Positions 11,901 to 24,600 of a DNA stretch of 57,500 nt are shown here, piece after piece. The DNA lies in contig NW_020312039.1 of the NCBI RefSeq assembly GCF_002999335.1, positions 22,501-80,000 on the forward strand, read 5' to 3'. Numbering within the stretch: the first letter of the stretch is position 1; each line of letters begins with the position of its first letter. Under the pieces are notes generated by a model. That model made no database searches, was not told the origin of the DNA, and was given only the letters and a program-made list of their open reading frames with translations. Made by a program: the position numbers and the translations under genes. Origin of the DNA: Cyclospora cayetanensis. Lineage: Eukaryota; Apicomplexa; Conoidasida; Eucoccidiorida; Eimeriidae.

Positions 11901-14900
11901 CCCCCTCCTGCGGCAACAACAACGAATGCTGCTGCTGGGGGAGAGACAGCAAATCCTGAGCTCTCTTCAGCCAGCGCTGAGCCTTGTCTCGCAAATCCAC
12001 GAGATCTCCATGCAGACCCCAGTTCTTGATGACGAGGTTCTCTGCAATTGCAGCAGCAGCAGCAGCACAAACACGCGGCAAAACGCAGCAGTCACGGAAA
12101 GGAAAAAGAGCTGCAAGCAAGAACGACACGCCACAGCGCCTACCTACCCGCAAAAGACGGAATCACGTGTTCCCATGCATGCAGCAGCCGGCAAAGGGAA
12201 GGAGGATTCCAAAAAGCACGAACGATCACGCAGGGAACCCCCTACCCTCCCCCCAAGCAGTGATCCCCGAATCGAACCCTTCGCTCGCCCACCATGCACG
12301 GCAATGAGCTCGACTAGGCGCTCATACGGCGCTCTGCGACGGTCTGCTGCTGCCTCAGCGCCTCTCGCAGGGGAAGACACTCCCGACCCCACGACTCCCG
12401 ACGCTGCGACCTCCCTGCGGTGTCTCTGCAACTCCAGAACGTGCATGAGATCCTCCGGGAGCAAAGCTCCCTTGCGACGAAAGCCGTCAAGGGAACCAAC
12501 CGCCCATCCAAGGCGAACAGCAGCAGCCGCTACAGCAGCAGCGGCAGCACTGTCTAGGAGAGACCTCGCCTTCTCCGTGAACGCAGCGGACTGCTTCACA
12601 TACTCCGTTAAGGGACGAATCCAAGCCTTAATTTCGAGCTGCTGCTGCAACACCTGACCGTCGTGCAACACCTGACGTGCCTCAGGAAGCGACAGGCTGC
12701 CCCCTGCCGTCTTGGCAAAGCGCTTTTCCCACTTTCGCCAACGGCCATACACTGCCTGCAACACAGCAATAGCCGCGCATCACTGAAAGCATGTAGGCGC
12801 ACACACATATAAGTGTGTGGGTGTGCTCTGTACATACACCCCACCGAGCACACGCCCACAGAAGACACCCGCGAGCGCGTCTGCAGTTTCAGCCAGCCAG
12901 CCAGCCAGCCAGCTAGCCAGCTAGCTAGCCAGCTGAAACCGAACCGCAACTCGTGGGAACCCAGTTCTGCGGCTCAAAAAGCACAACACGGCGAATTCTA
13001 GCTGGAAAAAAGAAAACAGACGAACCTCAAGATATTTGATGGCAGGAACTATCAACTTGAGGGCCGTGTGCTGCGCGATAAGCGCCTCCAATTCTGCAGG
13101 TGTCGGAAACGAGGAGGAGAGCTGCTCTTCTTCTGAGACGAGGCAGCCAGGGGAACCTTCGGCAGCCGCTGCCGCCCCTTTTGCATGCGTCGTGCTGCCC
13201 TCGTTCTTCACCCCATCAGCGAGAGACTGAAGCTCTCGCAGTGCAGCAGCGTCTGCGCCTGCCGCTGTCAGCAACTGCGCGTACCGGGGTTGCATGCACC
13301 GTCGCGACCACTCCCCCGCTTGCGCAACTCGACGCTGAAGCTCTCTGGCAGAGGGTCCAGCCGTCTCAGAGGATGGCTCTTGCAACAACGCTATTGCGAC
13401 GCCTAAACGAATAGGCCGCTGCAACAGACGCTCAACACGTTCCGCCCATGCCGCTGCAGCAACGTGCCCCTTCCAGTCGCTCCACCCTGAATACACGGCA
13501 CTCGCTACCGCATTCACGTCGAAAGCGGAAAGCATGGATGCACGCATGCATCTCCCCGTTCGCCTACTAGCAGCGTGCGCAGAAAGAGAAGCACCGATGT
13601 TACACACACACACACACGCACATGCCGCACGTGGTGTTACACATGTCGCTGCTGTCAGGGAAGGCAGTAAGTCGCTGCTGTTACACAAGTCGCTGCTGTT
13701 AGGGAAGGCAGTAAGTCGCTGCTGTCAAGGAAGGCAGTAAGTCGCTGCTGTTAGGGAGGTAAGTAAGTCGCTGCGGCTACGCAAGTCGCTGCGGCTACGC
13801 AAGGCAGTAAGTCGCTGCTGTTACACAAGTCGCTGCTGTCAAGGAAGGCAGTAAGTCGCTGCGGCTACGCAAGTCGCTGCTGTTAGGGAGGTAAGTAAGT
13901 CGCTGCTTTTAGGAAGGTAAGTAAGTCGCTGCTGTTAGGGAGGTAAGTAGTCGCTGCGGCTACGCAAGTCGCTGCTGTTACACAAGTCGCTGCGGCTACA
14001 CAAGTCGCTGCTGTTACACAACGGAAACTCGCAGCGCCTTGAGCCTCCCGAGACTTACCGGGTATATACACGCAAACATCCTGAGCCTGTGCCAGGATTT
14101 CTTCGCACTGGGGGAGATCGCCAGTGGCTGCAGCCGCTCTCAGGAGGTCTCGCCAAGTGACAACTTGTTGCAACTGCTGCAAAAGGAAGATGAACTCGGG
14201 GACGATGAATGGGATTTCGTGGAAGCCTTCTACCAAGAGTCGTCGCAGGAGCTGAATCGGAATGCGGCCCTTCCCGCCGCTGCTACTACTACTGCCGCCG
14301 CTGCTGCTGCCCCCTCCTCCAGCGCTGTTTTCTCCGCCCTTCTCTCGGCGGCTGCTGCTAGAGCCGCCGCTGCTGGAGCTGCCGTTAAGCGCAGCACATA
14401 TGCGCTGCCCGAACTGTCGGCTCTGCCGCACACGATGCTGCAGTTGTTGCAGCTGCTGCGACACTCCAACGATCTGCTGCAGAAGAAGCCCTTCCTGCAG
14501 CAGCTCCTCCGCCTCCGCTAGGTGCAGCCTGTTGCCGAGGGAAATGGGCAGAATCGTGCCTCGCGCAGCTGCCAGAGGATCCGACAACAGCGGCAACTCC
14601 ACCTTCTCCTGCAATAAAATCGGCGCCGCTTCGGTAGGGGGGCCCCCCGGTAGCTCCACGGGGGGCCCCTGGGGCACTCGGCTGCTGCCATCCGTAAGAG
14701 CGACAGACACTCTAAGCAGCCACGACTCTACGCGGTCGAGCTGGAGAGAAACGTTCTGCTGCAAAGAACGAAGCGCGTCAATGTCTCGCAGCGGCGGGGG
14801 AAAAGAAGAACTGCTACTACTGCTATTACTGCTGTTAGCCTCCCCTTCGGCTCCTGCAGGAGCTGCAGCATCTGCCAAAGCCGCAGCTTGCTGATGCTCT

Positions 14901-17172
14901 TGCTGCTGCTGCAGCCGACTCCGCGAAGACAGCTGAGGCAGGAGCAGCAAGTTTCCGCCCGCCACGGATATCGCACTGCCTGCAGCTGCTGCTGCAGCGG
15001 CAACGACTGCTGCGCTGCTGCTGCCAACTGCCGCTGCAGGAACTGAATTGAAGAATGCGGCTGCCTGCCGCTGCACCTGCGGCAAAAGGCCGCAAATACT
15101 CCACACAGTCGAAACATGCGACTCGGGAAGAAGCGCAAATAAAGGTCAGCAAACAAAGCGCTTTTCACAGAGCTGCAAGGTGGCCTCATTCTCCTCCTTA
15201 GCACTGCTTCCCACTAACCACAAAACACATGGAGACGTGTCACCTCAGGATGTGCTATTCGGCAAAATGAAAGGTCTGCACGACCTCTAAAAGAGAACCG
15301 GCTTGAAAGTCGAGGCGAGACGAAGAAAAATAAAAATTTCAGCAAGGCAAAGTGCAAGTACATGTGTGCCACGCAAGGGGGAGGGGAAGGAGATGCCCCC
15401 ACACTTAATGCAGCGGTGTATGTCGCGCAGCCTTACCAGCTACACACACATCGATTTTTACACGATTTTTACACGATTTTTACACGAATGCACAAGGTCG
15501 CCCCAACTTACGTTTGGCAAGGCATCATGGAGGAAGCACAGCTGTTGGGGGGTTGGTTGACGGTGGGGGTGTGGCTGTTGTTCGTATAACAAGGCCTCCT
15601 TTCGCTGCGAGGCGACAGCATTCGACGCTCTCCTTGCTGCAGGCACTGTCTGATAGCCTTCCCGCCTCCAGACGGACTGCTGATGCAACAGCCGCTGCTG
15701 CTGCTGCACAGATTCGAGAGTGCCAGCCTCTGGCATCGTCGTCTGCTGCTGCAGCAGATGCGAGTGCTGCTGCTGCAAGCGGCGGTCTGCATACATGTAC
15801 TCCAGCACAAGCTCCTGATCGAGGCAGTTGAAGTCTGTTGCCCACTCCCCCACAGTCTCCGCCATTTGCTGCTGCTCCTCCCCGAGAAAACGAAAGGCCT
15901 CCTCTTGCTGCTGCTCAGTTGCTGCCAGACACGCAGAGGCACCGCTTCCACGGCTGCCTCCGTTTCCAGCTCCTTCTGCTTCGGCTGCAACAACGACTGC
16001 TGCCGCTGCTGCACCCCTTCCACGACTTCGACCTCCACGCGACGCTCGCACAGACCCCTGTAGAAGCATTTCCTCCTCTTGTTGCTGTTGCTGCAGCAGC
16101 CTTCGCGCAGCGGCTGCTGCTCCTCGACGGCCCCTTCCCCGAGTAGGAGCTGCGGAGGCAGAGCAGAAAACGGAGGCGTCAAATACTCTGAAAGGTTGCG
16201 TCGTGAGCAGACGAACTAGGGGCACTTGCACCCGCTGCTGCAGCACAGCTTCTTCCGCTGCTGCTGCTGCTCCTGCCGTCGGTGCTGCTGCAGCAGCAGT
16301 GCCTGGAGGAGGTTTGCTCGAGGCATCTCCCTGCGAGGAAAGTTTCTCGGTAGCGTCTATTTCCGAGGCGCTGCTATTCACGATGCTGCTCTCTTTGTCA
16401 ACAGCTCCGGCTAGCTGCTCCCTGTCGGGAGGGGCATCCACAGCAGGCGCAGCCGTCTCCTCCGCTGAAGACTCTGCTGTCATCAATTCATGAGAAAGCG
16501 GCGTCTCAACGCGCTTCGCAGCTGATGCATGATCCGAAGCTGCCGAAGAGCTATCTGCGGGAGCGTCTGCATCGGCAGGAAACCCTCCCCCCTTGCCTGC
16601 AGCGGCAGCTTCTGCCGCGGGAAAGAGAATCATACGTTTATCTTCTGGATTCTGCGAGGATTGCTCCTTGCCCTCCGGGAAGAAAGGAGCATGCGTTTGC
16701 GCTGCGATGCGCTGCTGCATTAGCAGAAGTCGGCACTCCTCCGCCGCCGCCTCTTGCTGCGTATCGATTTGCTGCTGCTGCTGCCGCTGCTGCTCCCTAT
16801 CGAGGGGGAGAGTGGGAGCGACCCAGCACTGATGCAAAAGGGCATCATGACGTGTTGTCTTCCGCTGTCTAGGCCCCCCGATCGCGCGCATGTACAGTCT
16901 GCCTCCTGCAAAGCCAAACGGCGCAAAGCACAAGACTTGCACTTGTTCAAGTGCTCAGGACGGCATGCACTCCTCGCCCACGAAAGCGGTGCAGTGACAG
17001 CCGCAGAGCCCTCCCTAAGCTTCAAAGGGGGTTGCGAAACAGGCGAAGGGGAAAAACGACTCTTACCACCATCTGCGCTGCTGCCCTCGCCAGCCGCTGC
17101 AGCTGATGCTGCCGCTGCGGCAGTCTGCAGCGAGGCTGGCATCCCCCCCCCACGAGCACCTGCAGAGCTCAT
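1..17172 (-). CDS. Giant PLU-1-like repeat and PHD-finger protein, 14 exons seen, 3' end outside the window
   Basis: Probable nuclear chromatin factor. Exons read on the minus strand: 17172-17067, 16905-15512, 15076-14059, 13651-13026, 12755-12293, 12041-11519, 11232-10773, 10585-9289, 9136-9047, 8756-6657, 6565-6461, 6081-3691, 3524-2622 and 724-1. Phases agree at every junction, except one base too many inside exon 12041-11519. About 4,060 residues are in view. Several exons carry PLU-1-type units (Leu-rich helix, 'LP' turn, helix with Trp), e.g. EAEDLPVDL in exon 10585-9289, LEALDGLPLQVP in exon 6081-3691 and EGFHEIPFIVPE in exon 15076-14059. Exon 3524-2622 holds a PHD finger: CLLC, then WIRCSCCSRRFHLAC, then CVGC, fitting C4HC3 with long loops. 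Long Gln/Ala/Glu runs lie between. KDM5 demethylases have PLU-1 followed by a C-terminal PHD, but no JmjC, JmjN or ARID is visible. The start at 17172 is the first in-frame ATG; an upstream exon (open frame to 17810) is possible. Confidence 0.8.
881..2618. repeat. 1.7-kb minisatellite of GCAGCAACAGAAGAAAAG-like units in an intron
   Basis: Tandem array of 12-18 bp units made of GCA/GCAACA followed by GAAGAAAAG or GAAAAA variants, nearly all multiples of 3 bp. It fills most of the intron 2621-725 of the giant minus-strand gene (donor AGG|GTATGC, acceptor TTGCAG|GTTCGG). Because the unit is 3n and lacks stops, spurious long reading frames (Lys/Arg/Ser-rich on plus, Leu/Phe- or Cys/Phe-rich on minus) cross the array on both strands. 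Confidence 0.95.
4272..4310. repeat. CTG/CAG triplet run coding poly-Gln
   Basis: About 13 perfect CTG units on the plus strand, read as Gln on the minus strand inside exon 6081-3691 of the giant gene. It is typical of the homopolymer tracts throughout this window. Confidence 0.9.
4596..4705. repeat. TGATGCTCA/TGCTGATG degenerate repeat coding His-Gln-Glu
   Basis: Imperfect tandem of CTGATG, CTCATG and CTG units in exon 6081-3691 of the giant gene. The minus-strand product is a His/Gln/Glu-rich stretch (HEHQHEHQH type). Confidence 0.8.
8342..8412. repeat. CTG/TTG triplet run coding poly-Gln
   Basis: Mixed TTG/CTG triplets, read as a run of about 20 Gln codons (CAA/CAG) on the minus strand in exon 8756-6657 of the giant gene. 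Confidence 0.85.
11399..11443. repeat. CT then TA dinucleotide microsatellite
   Basis: A CTCTCT run passes into TATATATA. It lies inside the intron 11518-11233 of the giant gene, near the 5' (donor) side of that intron. Confidence 0.85.
12889..12935. repeat. CAGC/TAGC tetranucleotide repeat
   Basis: Tandem CAGC units change into CTAG/TAGC units in the intron 13025-12756 of the giant gene. It resembles the GCTA arrays at 50469 and 51335 in the MATH-BTB gene. Confidence 0.85.
13636..14021. repeat. Minisatellite of 18- and 26-bp units with splice-acceptor-like sequence
   Basis: About 17 units begin GTCGCTGC on the plus strand. 18-bp units end in TTACACAA or CTACGCAA, and 26-bp units end in GGAAGGCAGTAA or GGAGGTAAGTAA. 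Read on the coding (minus) strand, a 26-bp unit is a pyrimidine-rich tract ending in CTAACAG or CTGACAG before CAGCGAC. The array fills the intron 14058-13652 of the giant gene, and the acceptor that keeps the phase (CCTGACAG before 13651) lies in its last unit. Confidence 0.9.
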
Positions 17173-18600
17173 TGCCGTTGTTGGTATGGACTGAAACTGA
17201 TTCTTGAGCCCATTCTGCTCACTGGTTGCAGCTGTTGTTGGCGCTGTTGCTGCTGAAGGCGCGGCGTGAAGGTGGGGGGAAGGACTGCTGCCGCGACTGG
17301 CAGTCCCTCGGAGGGAAGTAAACGACTCTGGATTAATTGTTTTCGAATTACAACAGGATTGGGAACCCGAGCTGCCTGCTGGCGATCTCCTGCGGCTCTC
17401 CGAAAGCCTCCACCAGCACTGCAGAAGCTACCGCCGCCCCAGCAGCCGTGCCTGTGCCCAGAGGAAAGACTGAACCGTTGCTGCTGCTGCTCCTGTCGAG
17501 GAGGAGCAGCAGCAGCAACGCGCGTTGTTGCTTCTATGGGTGCTGCTACACCTGAGGGCCTTGCTGCAGCCACGATGAAAGAGCTCCTCAGGATGGACTG
17601 GTAATCCGTAGTGGCGGCTGCGGCGCTGCTGCTGGGAAGGCCCCTAACAATAAGGGGAGAGCCTATGCAGTTTATGTATTGCGAGACATTTACTAGTTTA
17701 GCGCAGGAGCAGCGGCGGCGACTGCAGCAGCTGGAGCGGCTGCGCCTGCACTGCAGCCTAAGAGATGGCCTTGGTTGTGCGCAGTGGCTGCAGCAGACCC
17801 CCTGCGGCATATATTTTTATGTATATATGCTGCTATCCCTAGAGGAGACATCCACTGCTCCAGGAAAAATTAGCTTGACAGATCATAATAAAGCGTTTTA
17901 AGGGCTTAAATTGAGGTGGAACCCTTGGCTACGATCTTTAGTACTAGCAGCAGTAGCAGCAGCAGTGGAAGCTGCTGCTACTGGCTTTCGATATATGCGT
18001 CGCCTTTGCCTAGCAGAGAGGCTCCTAGAGCACATTACAGAAACGTTAATGGGCATACTCTATGGCAGAGGACTCTGGTGTTAACGGACGCCCTTCGGCT
18101 TAACCGCTCTTGTGGTAGGATACAGCAGCACTGGTAGAAGCAAACGAACAGCTGCGTACATGGCCATACCGCAAGAGCTTCTCCCACTGCTACAGCAGCA
18201 ACACAACAAAGCCATGATCCTTTTCGTTGGCAATAAAGAACTCCTCGAGCAATCGTGAAAGGCCCTGTCATTCGCTTTGCGTCCTTTATGCATTCATCTA
18301 TGCAATGTAAGCAGAGAATTCGCCGCCGCTCCCGCTGCAAGGGGGCAGCAGGCTGCTGCTGCTCCTGTGTGTGGCTGAATGTGCTTTCAGGAGGGATTGC
18401 ATTCCGATAACGTTGCCATGGCCTGCCCTCTTCCACTGCGCAGTTTTGCTCGAGTTCTTCGCATAGCATATTTTCCCGTTGCCATGAACAACTCAAATAA
18501 ATACGCGAATGCACCCTCCCCAGGCAACGAGCTAAACCAGCCTTCCCTCAACCCACAGCTGCGCACTACAGCGAAAAGATTTTGAGGGTTGCGATGTGCG
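17173..18600. other. Region upstream of the giant gene, no defined gene
   Basis: A minus-strand open frame runs 17810-17169 and overlaps the chosen start in another frame. Its peptide includes plausible stretches such as NPVVIRKQLIQSRLLPSEG, so it may be an upstream exon, but the only phase-compatible junction I see would need an intron of about 32 bp. A second minus-strand frame, 18514-18035, is Cys-rich and unrecognised. From about 17.9 kb the CAG richness fades. Confidence 0.5.
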
Positions 18601-21600
18601 ACACGCACCAAAGGTCTCGCCTAGTGGGTCATACAGCTCTTTTAATTATGTGGACAGAAGCAATAAGGTCTGAAACGGGCACGCTGCCCTCTTCCTGTTG
18701 TTGAAAGCGCACTGCGGCGAGTCTCCAAAGGTGTAACCGCAACGCCCCAGCCCAATCAAAGCCTCGGAGAAAATATGAATTCTCGCGTCCAAAGTGACCC
18801 TCTCTCTCCTTTTATTCACCCCTTAGGGCTGCTACCTGTAGAGAGGACGAGAACCGAGACGGCATTGTGCCATATCCTCTGAGCTCTCCAGGCATGCTTC
18901 AGCGGTCGCACACCGCCCCTTAGTAAGCTATACCCAACGTTCAAGCTTCTAGCGTTGGGCTCGCCCTGCTCTAAAACAAACTGTGGTATAAGCCCAGTTA
19001 CGTCAAAGGGTCAGAGTGTCACGCAATAAACACTTGATTAATGACTCGGGACGAGCTTGATGGAAAGTTATCGAGTGTTCTCAAAAGAGCCTTCCCCTCT
19101 CCGGGCCCCTCAGAGCTCTCACATGGGAGAAAAAAGGCAGCTAGGATCCGCGTGGCTGCACCCTTTGAGAACTTCGAGCATTCACAGCTAGTTACACCTT
19201 CGTCTACAGCACTAACACATAATATTGCGTCACCCATTATCCCGCTACTAGTACTCTACAAGAAGTTACGTATATGAATACACATGAAAATCATTCAGCT
19301 CCTTGCTAATCGTTGAAAAAAAATAATAGTGCAGGAGAAAGTGTCCAAGTGTGGCATTGCCAGCTAACGCGCCCTCATGGGTTGCAGATGAGGTCAGCAA
19401 AATGCGCAAGTCCATCACGCAGCCTCATACATAGTGGAGAGTTAAGCCTTTAATATAATTGCATGAAAAGATATGACGAAGCTGCGTATTACCACCAAAG
19501 CTCGCTGAGAGGTGTCTGCGATCCTCTATTTCCTTCAAAGCCAAGTGTGCACGTGGAGCGTTCCCTGATTTCGCTGCACTTCTGGCCAAGAATGTGGTGC
19601 AACTACGAGAGTAAATAACTCCTAAACTCACCTGAAGCCAAGATTCAAGCTTTCTATGGTTAAGGCGTGAGTTCCTCCAGGGCACAAGTGCCTTCCTAGA
19701 CCTTGAGCAGCTTGGATCCAAGCTGAACTCCGGGTTGGTGCTCCCTGTATGGTATCTGTATTTTGAGTGTAACACTAGGGCAACCGTCTTACGCGTGCTA
19801 ATTTTTGATGCATCCAATGAGAGAGGTCATGCGGAGTCCTTTGGGAGTAGACCACCTTCGTACCTCCTTGTAGAACTCAATATTTGGCCCCCTGGGTACT
19901 CCCATCCAAATCTTCCGCCCCCTTTTTCACCCCTAGAGAGCACTTTTACTCACCAGGGTTGTGCGGATTGGGATAGAGGGAATATGGCAGAGCCATTTTG
20001 GCTCTGCTCTGTGTTTACCGTGGGTATCCCACGCCGTTTCGCACGAGTGACGCGGCACAGGTGCCCCGTGCGCACAGGTTGGCCTTCCTGATGGCTTTTT
20101 CCTCATTAACGATGTGAATCTTGTTGTCTTTAGCTACTGGCAATAAAACGACAGCCAAGAAGACTGCGGCTGGGGATCGAAGCGAGGTCACCTCATATGG
20201 CATACATGAAACCCCAATGACTGTGGAGGTATTGCTTAACCCCAACGATACCAGAGTAAGAAACCGCCACTTGAATAGGACTGTGAACTTCTATTAGCCT
20301 GCCATGCGCATGGCCTTCGGGAGGGCCAGGCGATTCGTTACATTGGCGTCAGCGGCTGCTGTGGTCATCATTGTTGCAAGCTAGGGACTATAAGGGTCTA
20401 GTTCGATGGGCTTCTTGATGCATGGATCCGACGCCAATCTAAGCGTAGACGATGTACCTGCCCCTGATCACGCCCGCGGCAGTGAGGACGATGTATTGGG
20501 AACTACGTGGGAAGAGGAAAATGACACGCTAGACCGCTTGGAGGAGAACACGAAACTCTTTCAGAATGCGTAGAGAGCAGCATCGCAAAAAGGCACAACG
20601 CGCTTTTAAAGAGGCATATATACCGATTGTCGACAGGACGACGGTGGATGATCCTGTGGCGCTTTTGGCACATCGAACAGACCTGGTGCTTGCAACCATC
20701 GAGGACCTTGAAGCAACCGACGAGGAGCGAATGGTCAGCTGTTTCCTGGCGATTCATCTATACAGTGGGCTCATGATGGCGGCTGCACAGCGCCTGAAAG
20801 GCCTTTCGGAGCTCAAGAAGTTCGTCCTGAGGTATAATCTTGGCTCTTTGGTTTTAGGCATGTCTCCTCCTTGCTCGACGGCGGGCAGTCATCAGAAAGA
20901 AAGCACGATATTACAAGAGTTTGCGAATAGCCTTAAAGCCACAAGGAAGGTAAACTTTACAGATACTCATGCGACTGTACAAGGCGGGGTAGGCGTGCAC
21001 ATGGCTGAGAAGCTGAGAAACATGATGATTGCAGGGGATCTGATAGACAATGCTAACCAGAACGTCGGTCCCGCCTTCGATAGCTTCGCAAGTTCCTTGA
21101 GATGAGGATCGGATTTTAAGGAACTCGCCACAGGCGTCATGGATGCCGTATGGGATGAACAAGCAAAAGGCTTCGACTAAGCAGAAGTAATGGAGTCATC
21201 TGAACAGGACCAAGGGGTTGAGCCTGTAATGACCCTCTTGAAGACCATAAATGCTCTTCAGTACTCGAAGAGCTGTATGTGGATCTCTCCAGAAAATATT
21301 GGCACGTGGGCAGGGAAATGAACGGAAGCCCAAGTGCGCGTGCTGATGAGGCGGCTGCAAGAATATGAAAATGGTGCACAAGCTGAGCGGATAAAGTATA
21401 CAAAAGAAGTTGGAGATGTTACGAATTTCTCAGAGGAGGTTCAAAGTGGGGTGCCTGACAGCATCTTTCCTAACATTCCCACTCTCCGCCAAGATCCTGT
21501 GGCTCGCTGTGGCGGGGTATAAACAGTGGGGAGGGTCGGGAGCTTAGGGGAGGGGGGGGTTCGGCTGGCGTGCTGGTGACAGGGAGCAGTAGAATTGAGG

Positions 21601-24600
21601 ATGTGGAGGAGAGAATAAAGGGCATGTGGTAGACAATTGTTTACTCTTGGAAGGAAGTAGAGGATGGAGAGACGGGCTTGCGTTTGTTCATTCGCTACGG
21701 CACACGGTGGAGGTCCCTCTTCGTCGTGCTGCATTGTGCCCCCACCGCATTTCCTCGGCGCAGTCCCTTCTTCACCCCCTGAAGCTTCCAATCGAAAGCG
21801 TTAGAGATCTGACCACCAGGTGGACAGGGGAGCGATGGGGACGTTCTTGCAACTCAAATGCAGTCGGAGGACGGCTTGGCTCTGGCCCCTGTGCGGGCAA
21901 GCCAATAGACGACAGGGCTATAGCCGCAGCGAAGCAGAGGTTTCTGCCGCTTTCGGGAGGCCTAGTGCAGATACGATATCGTACAAAAAACTAAATCTTC
22001 GGAGTTGAAAGGATTGCAAGAATGGTATACACAGACAAACTAGAAACTACCAATGTACAGACCAGGCACATGGGAGAGGAGCTTTTGACTTTTAGCGGGG
22101 GCCTTGATGAATGTGCATGCACCCACCTGAGTCAGTGGCGTTTGACGTCTGCGGAAGCAAAAGGCCAATCCTTAGTCTGATCCACGCTGCCAGAAGCAGC
22201 GAGCTTAGTTGCAGGAATTGCAAAACAAGTTCGGCTGAAGCAACTTGTACAATTGGACGTATGAAACACGCATTGCAAGTCCCTTTTTTGATAGGTCGTC
22301 GGTCGTGAGTGCTTCAGGTACACGGAGGCTGAGTGATTGCCAAGCCAATATTGGTGCCAGCAAAGGCCACACGTACCATTTGTGAAGTTTTGTGTCATTG
22401 CACACCAGCCCCGTAAGCATGTGGGGCTATCAGTTTTACGCAGTTGCACCTATTCATTGCGACGAATGAATTACGGTGTACTTTTTGTCAGCTGCAGCTG
22501 TAAACGCATTGGGTAGGTGGTGCACACCCGATTACCTGCAGTGGTGTTCGGGACGAACGCGGCAGGAGTAGTCACTACAGGCAGGCGTCGAGACCTGTAG
22601 CACCTTCCTGTCGCCTATGCGTCATGAAGCCAGATTCCTTGTAGACCACTTCCCCCCTCTGTGGTTTCGTAGGGTCTTTACTTTGTTCTTCTGGTGTTTT
22701 TCTTGAACCTGTCTCCAATTAAAAGCCTCTTTTACTGCCTGAAATAGATTCAGTTTGTGCAGCGTGCACAACAAGGAGTTAGCGCTATGCGTACCGCTGC
22801 AGCAAGCTACAGTGCCATTAGAGAAGGGGAGTTGGGCTACAGCAAACTACCGGCGAGAAAGCCAAACCATGAAAAGATAAAGATATGCGGTTCGGAAATA
22901 GCTCCTCGCAAGTTGCAGCCAGCACGAAAATCCACAGTACATATGTAACAAGCGCAAACACCCCATGAGTTTGCTGCGTTTGCTGGGGGCTGCGTGCGAG
23001 ACTTGCAGGAGACTGTACAGCCGTTGTCCGCGGTGCTTCGGCTGTTGCATAGGCGCATTTTTCGCTGCAGCGACCGCACATAAAGAGCCACTCGGCCACT
23101 AACTGCTTCGTTTCTACCCCACTTGCCGCGGCATATGTATGGCTAGCCCATGATCCGCAAATCAAAACTACCCTACAACCGGTAACCTCTGGGCTTGCAT
23201 TCTGTTTATTTAGTCCAAACCACGCCCCAAGAGGGCCGTCGCTAAAAGGGCAGTTGAGGAAGCCCAGGACGCAGTATCCATTTGGCTGTTATGCAAAGGG
23301 GCTTCTTCTGAACCGCTACGGGGCCACAAAGTCACCTCTACGATATGATTGTGGAGTGCTCGGAGCAACCAGAGCATATCCAGCCTTCCTTTCGGATACA
23401 TTCTAGCAATAATCCGTTAAATAGCTCAAGAACGAAATTTCTTATGCCACCCGGTAGCTCTACAGGCCCCCAAATAGGAAAGCAATGCATTTGGTTCCTG
23501 TGGATCTGAATTTTGGGGATCGGTAAGGGCTCATCCACCCAGGGCCTCCTCTAAGAGTAGAAACGGTTCTCCGTGTTTGGCTCTAAGAAATCCATGTCCT
23601 ACAAGATATTTGACGATAACCAAGGCTAGTAAGTGGGGTCTCTTGTATGGAGATCTCTCTTTGGGGGTAACCCCAATGAGCCCTACATGCTATTTTAAGG
23701 GGAAATTCCCCAAATCTCATAAGGTCATTAGTCTGCTCTTTGAGAAAATTTAAAGAAGGCAGCATTATTGCCGCCCAGCATCGAAATTTGCCATCATCGT
23801 GAGGGCTAAGGGACGATAGGCTGCTGTCCATGGGATGGATGCGCGTAATGTGAGAGAGAGGACCCACTCTCCTGCATATTGAGGCAATCCGGCACCGGCA
23901 GCAGAACTCGAGGGTTTAACCTGCAAAGAACTTTTATAAGACCCTGATGCACTTTCAGAGAGTACTGCTCGGGAAACGTTGAAAACCTCTTCTCGGGGCA
24001 TCGTGTTGAGCAAAGATGACGTTTACATCAAAGAGGCCTCAGACCACGAAGGCTGAAGCGTAGGTACACTAGTTTTAAAGGCCTCTTCTGTATCCTGTAC
24101 TTGCTGGAAACTCTGGGCTTTTCCCCTTTCGGAGCCGACAAGACTCTCAGGTGATCCAGGCGGCCAGATACATCCCGACCCCCAATTGGATCATCACCGC
24201 AAGAAACACAGAAAGCAGACTTCAAACCCAGCTTCCCAGTACCGTGACGGGGAAGAAATGCCTAGCGGCGTAATACTGCGGGCCCTTCGAGTTGCTGCTG
24301 GTAAGCACGCGCTTCATTGTGGAGCCCCCAAGTTTGCTGTTCCTTGCAACCCTTTGTTTCCTTATCCCCCCACCTGCAAAAGGTTCTCCTAGGTGCCCAG
24401 TAGAAGGTTTCACACGCGGGCTCAGAGGGTTGTGGGCTGATTCTCTTGACCGGGGAGTGTCAGCGCACCTTATCATTCGTCCCCTACTGAGGCCTTTTTC
24501 CTGTCAGCAAGGCTCCTCTCATCGATTGTGACCTGCTGTGTGAGATGAGCAAGTGCTGGGCTGCACCAACCTTCACCTTGGATTCGGCCATATCAGGTGG

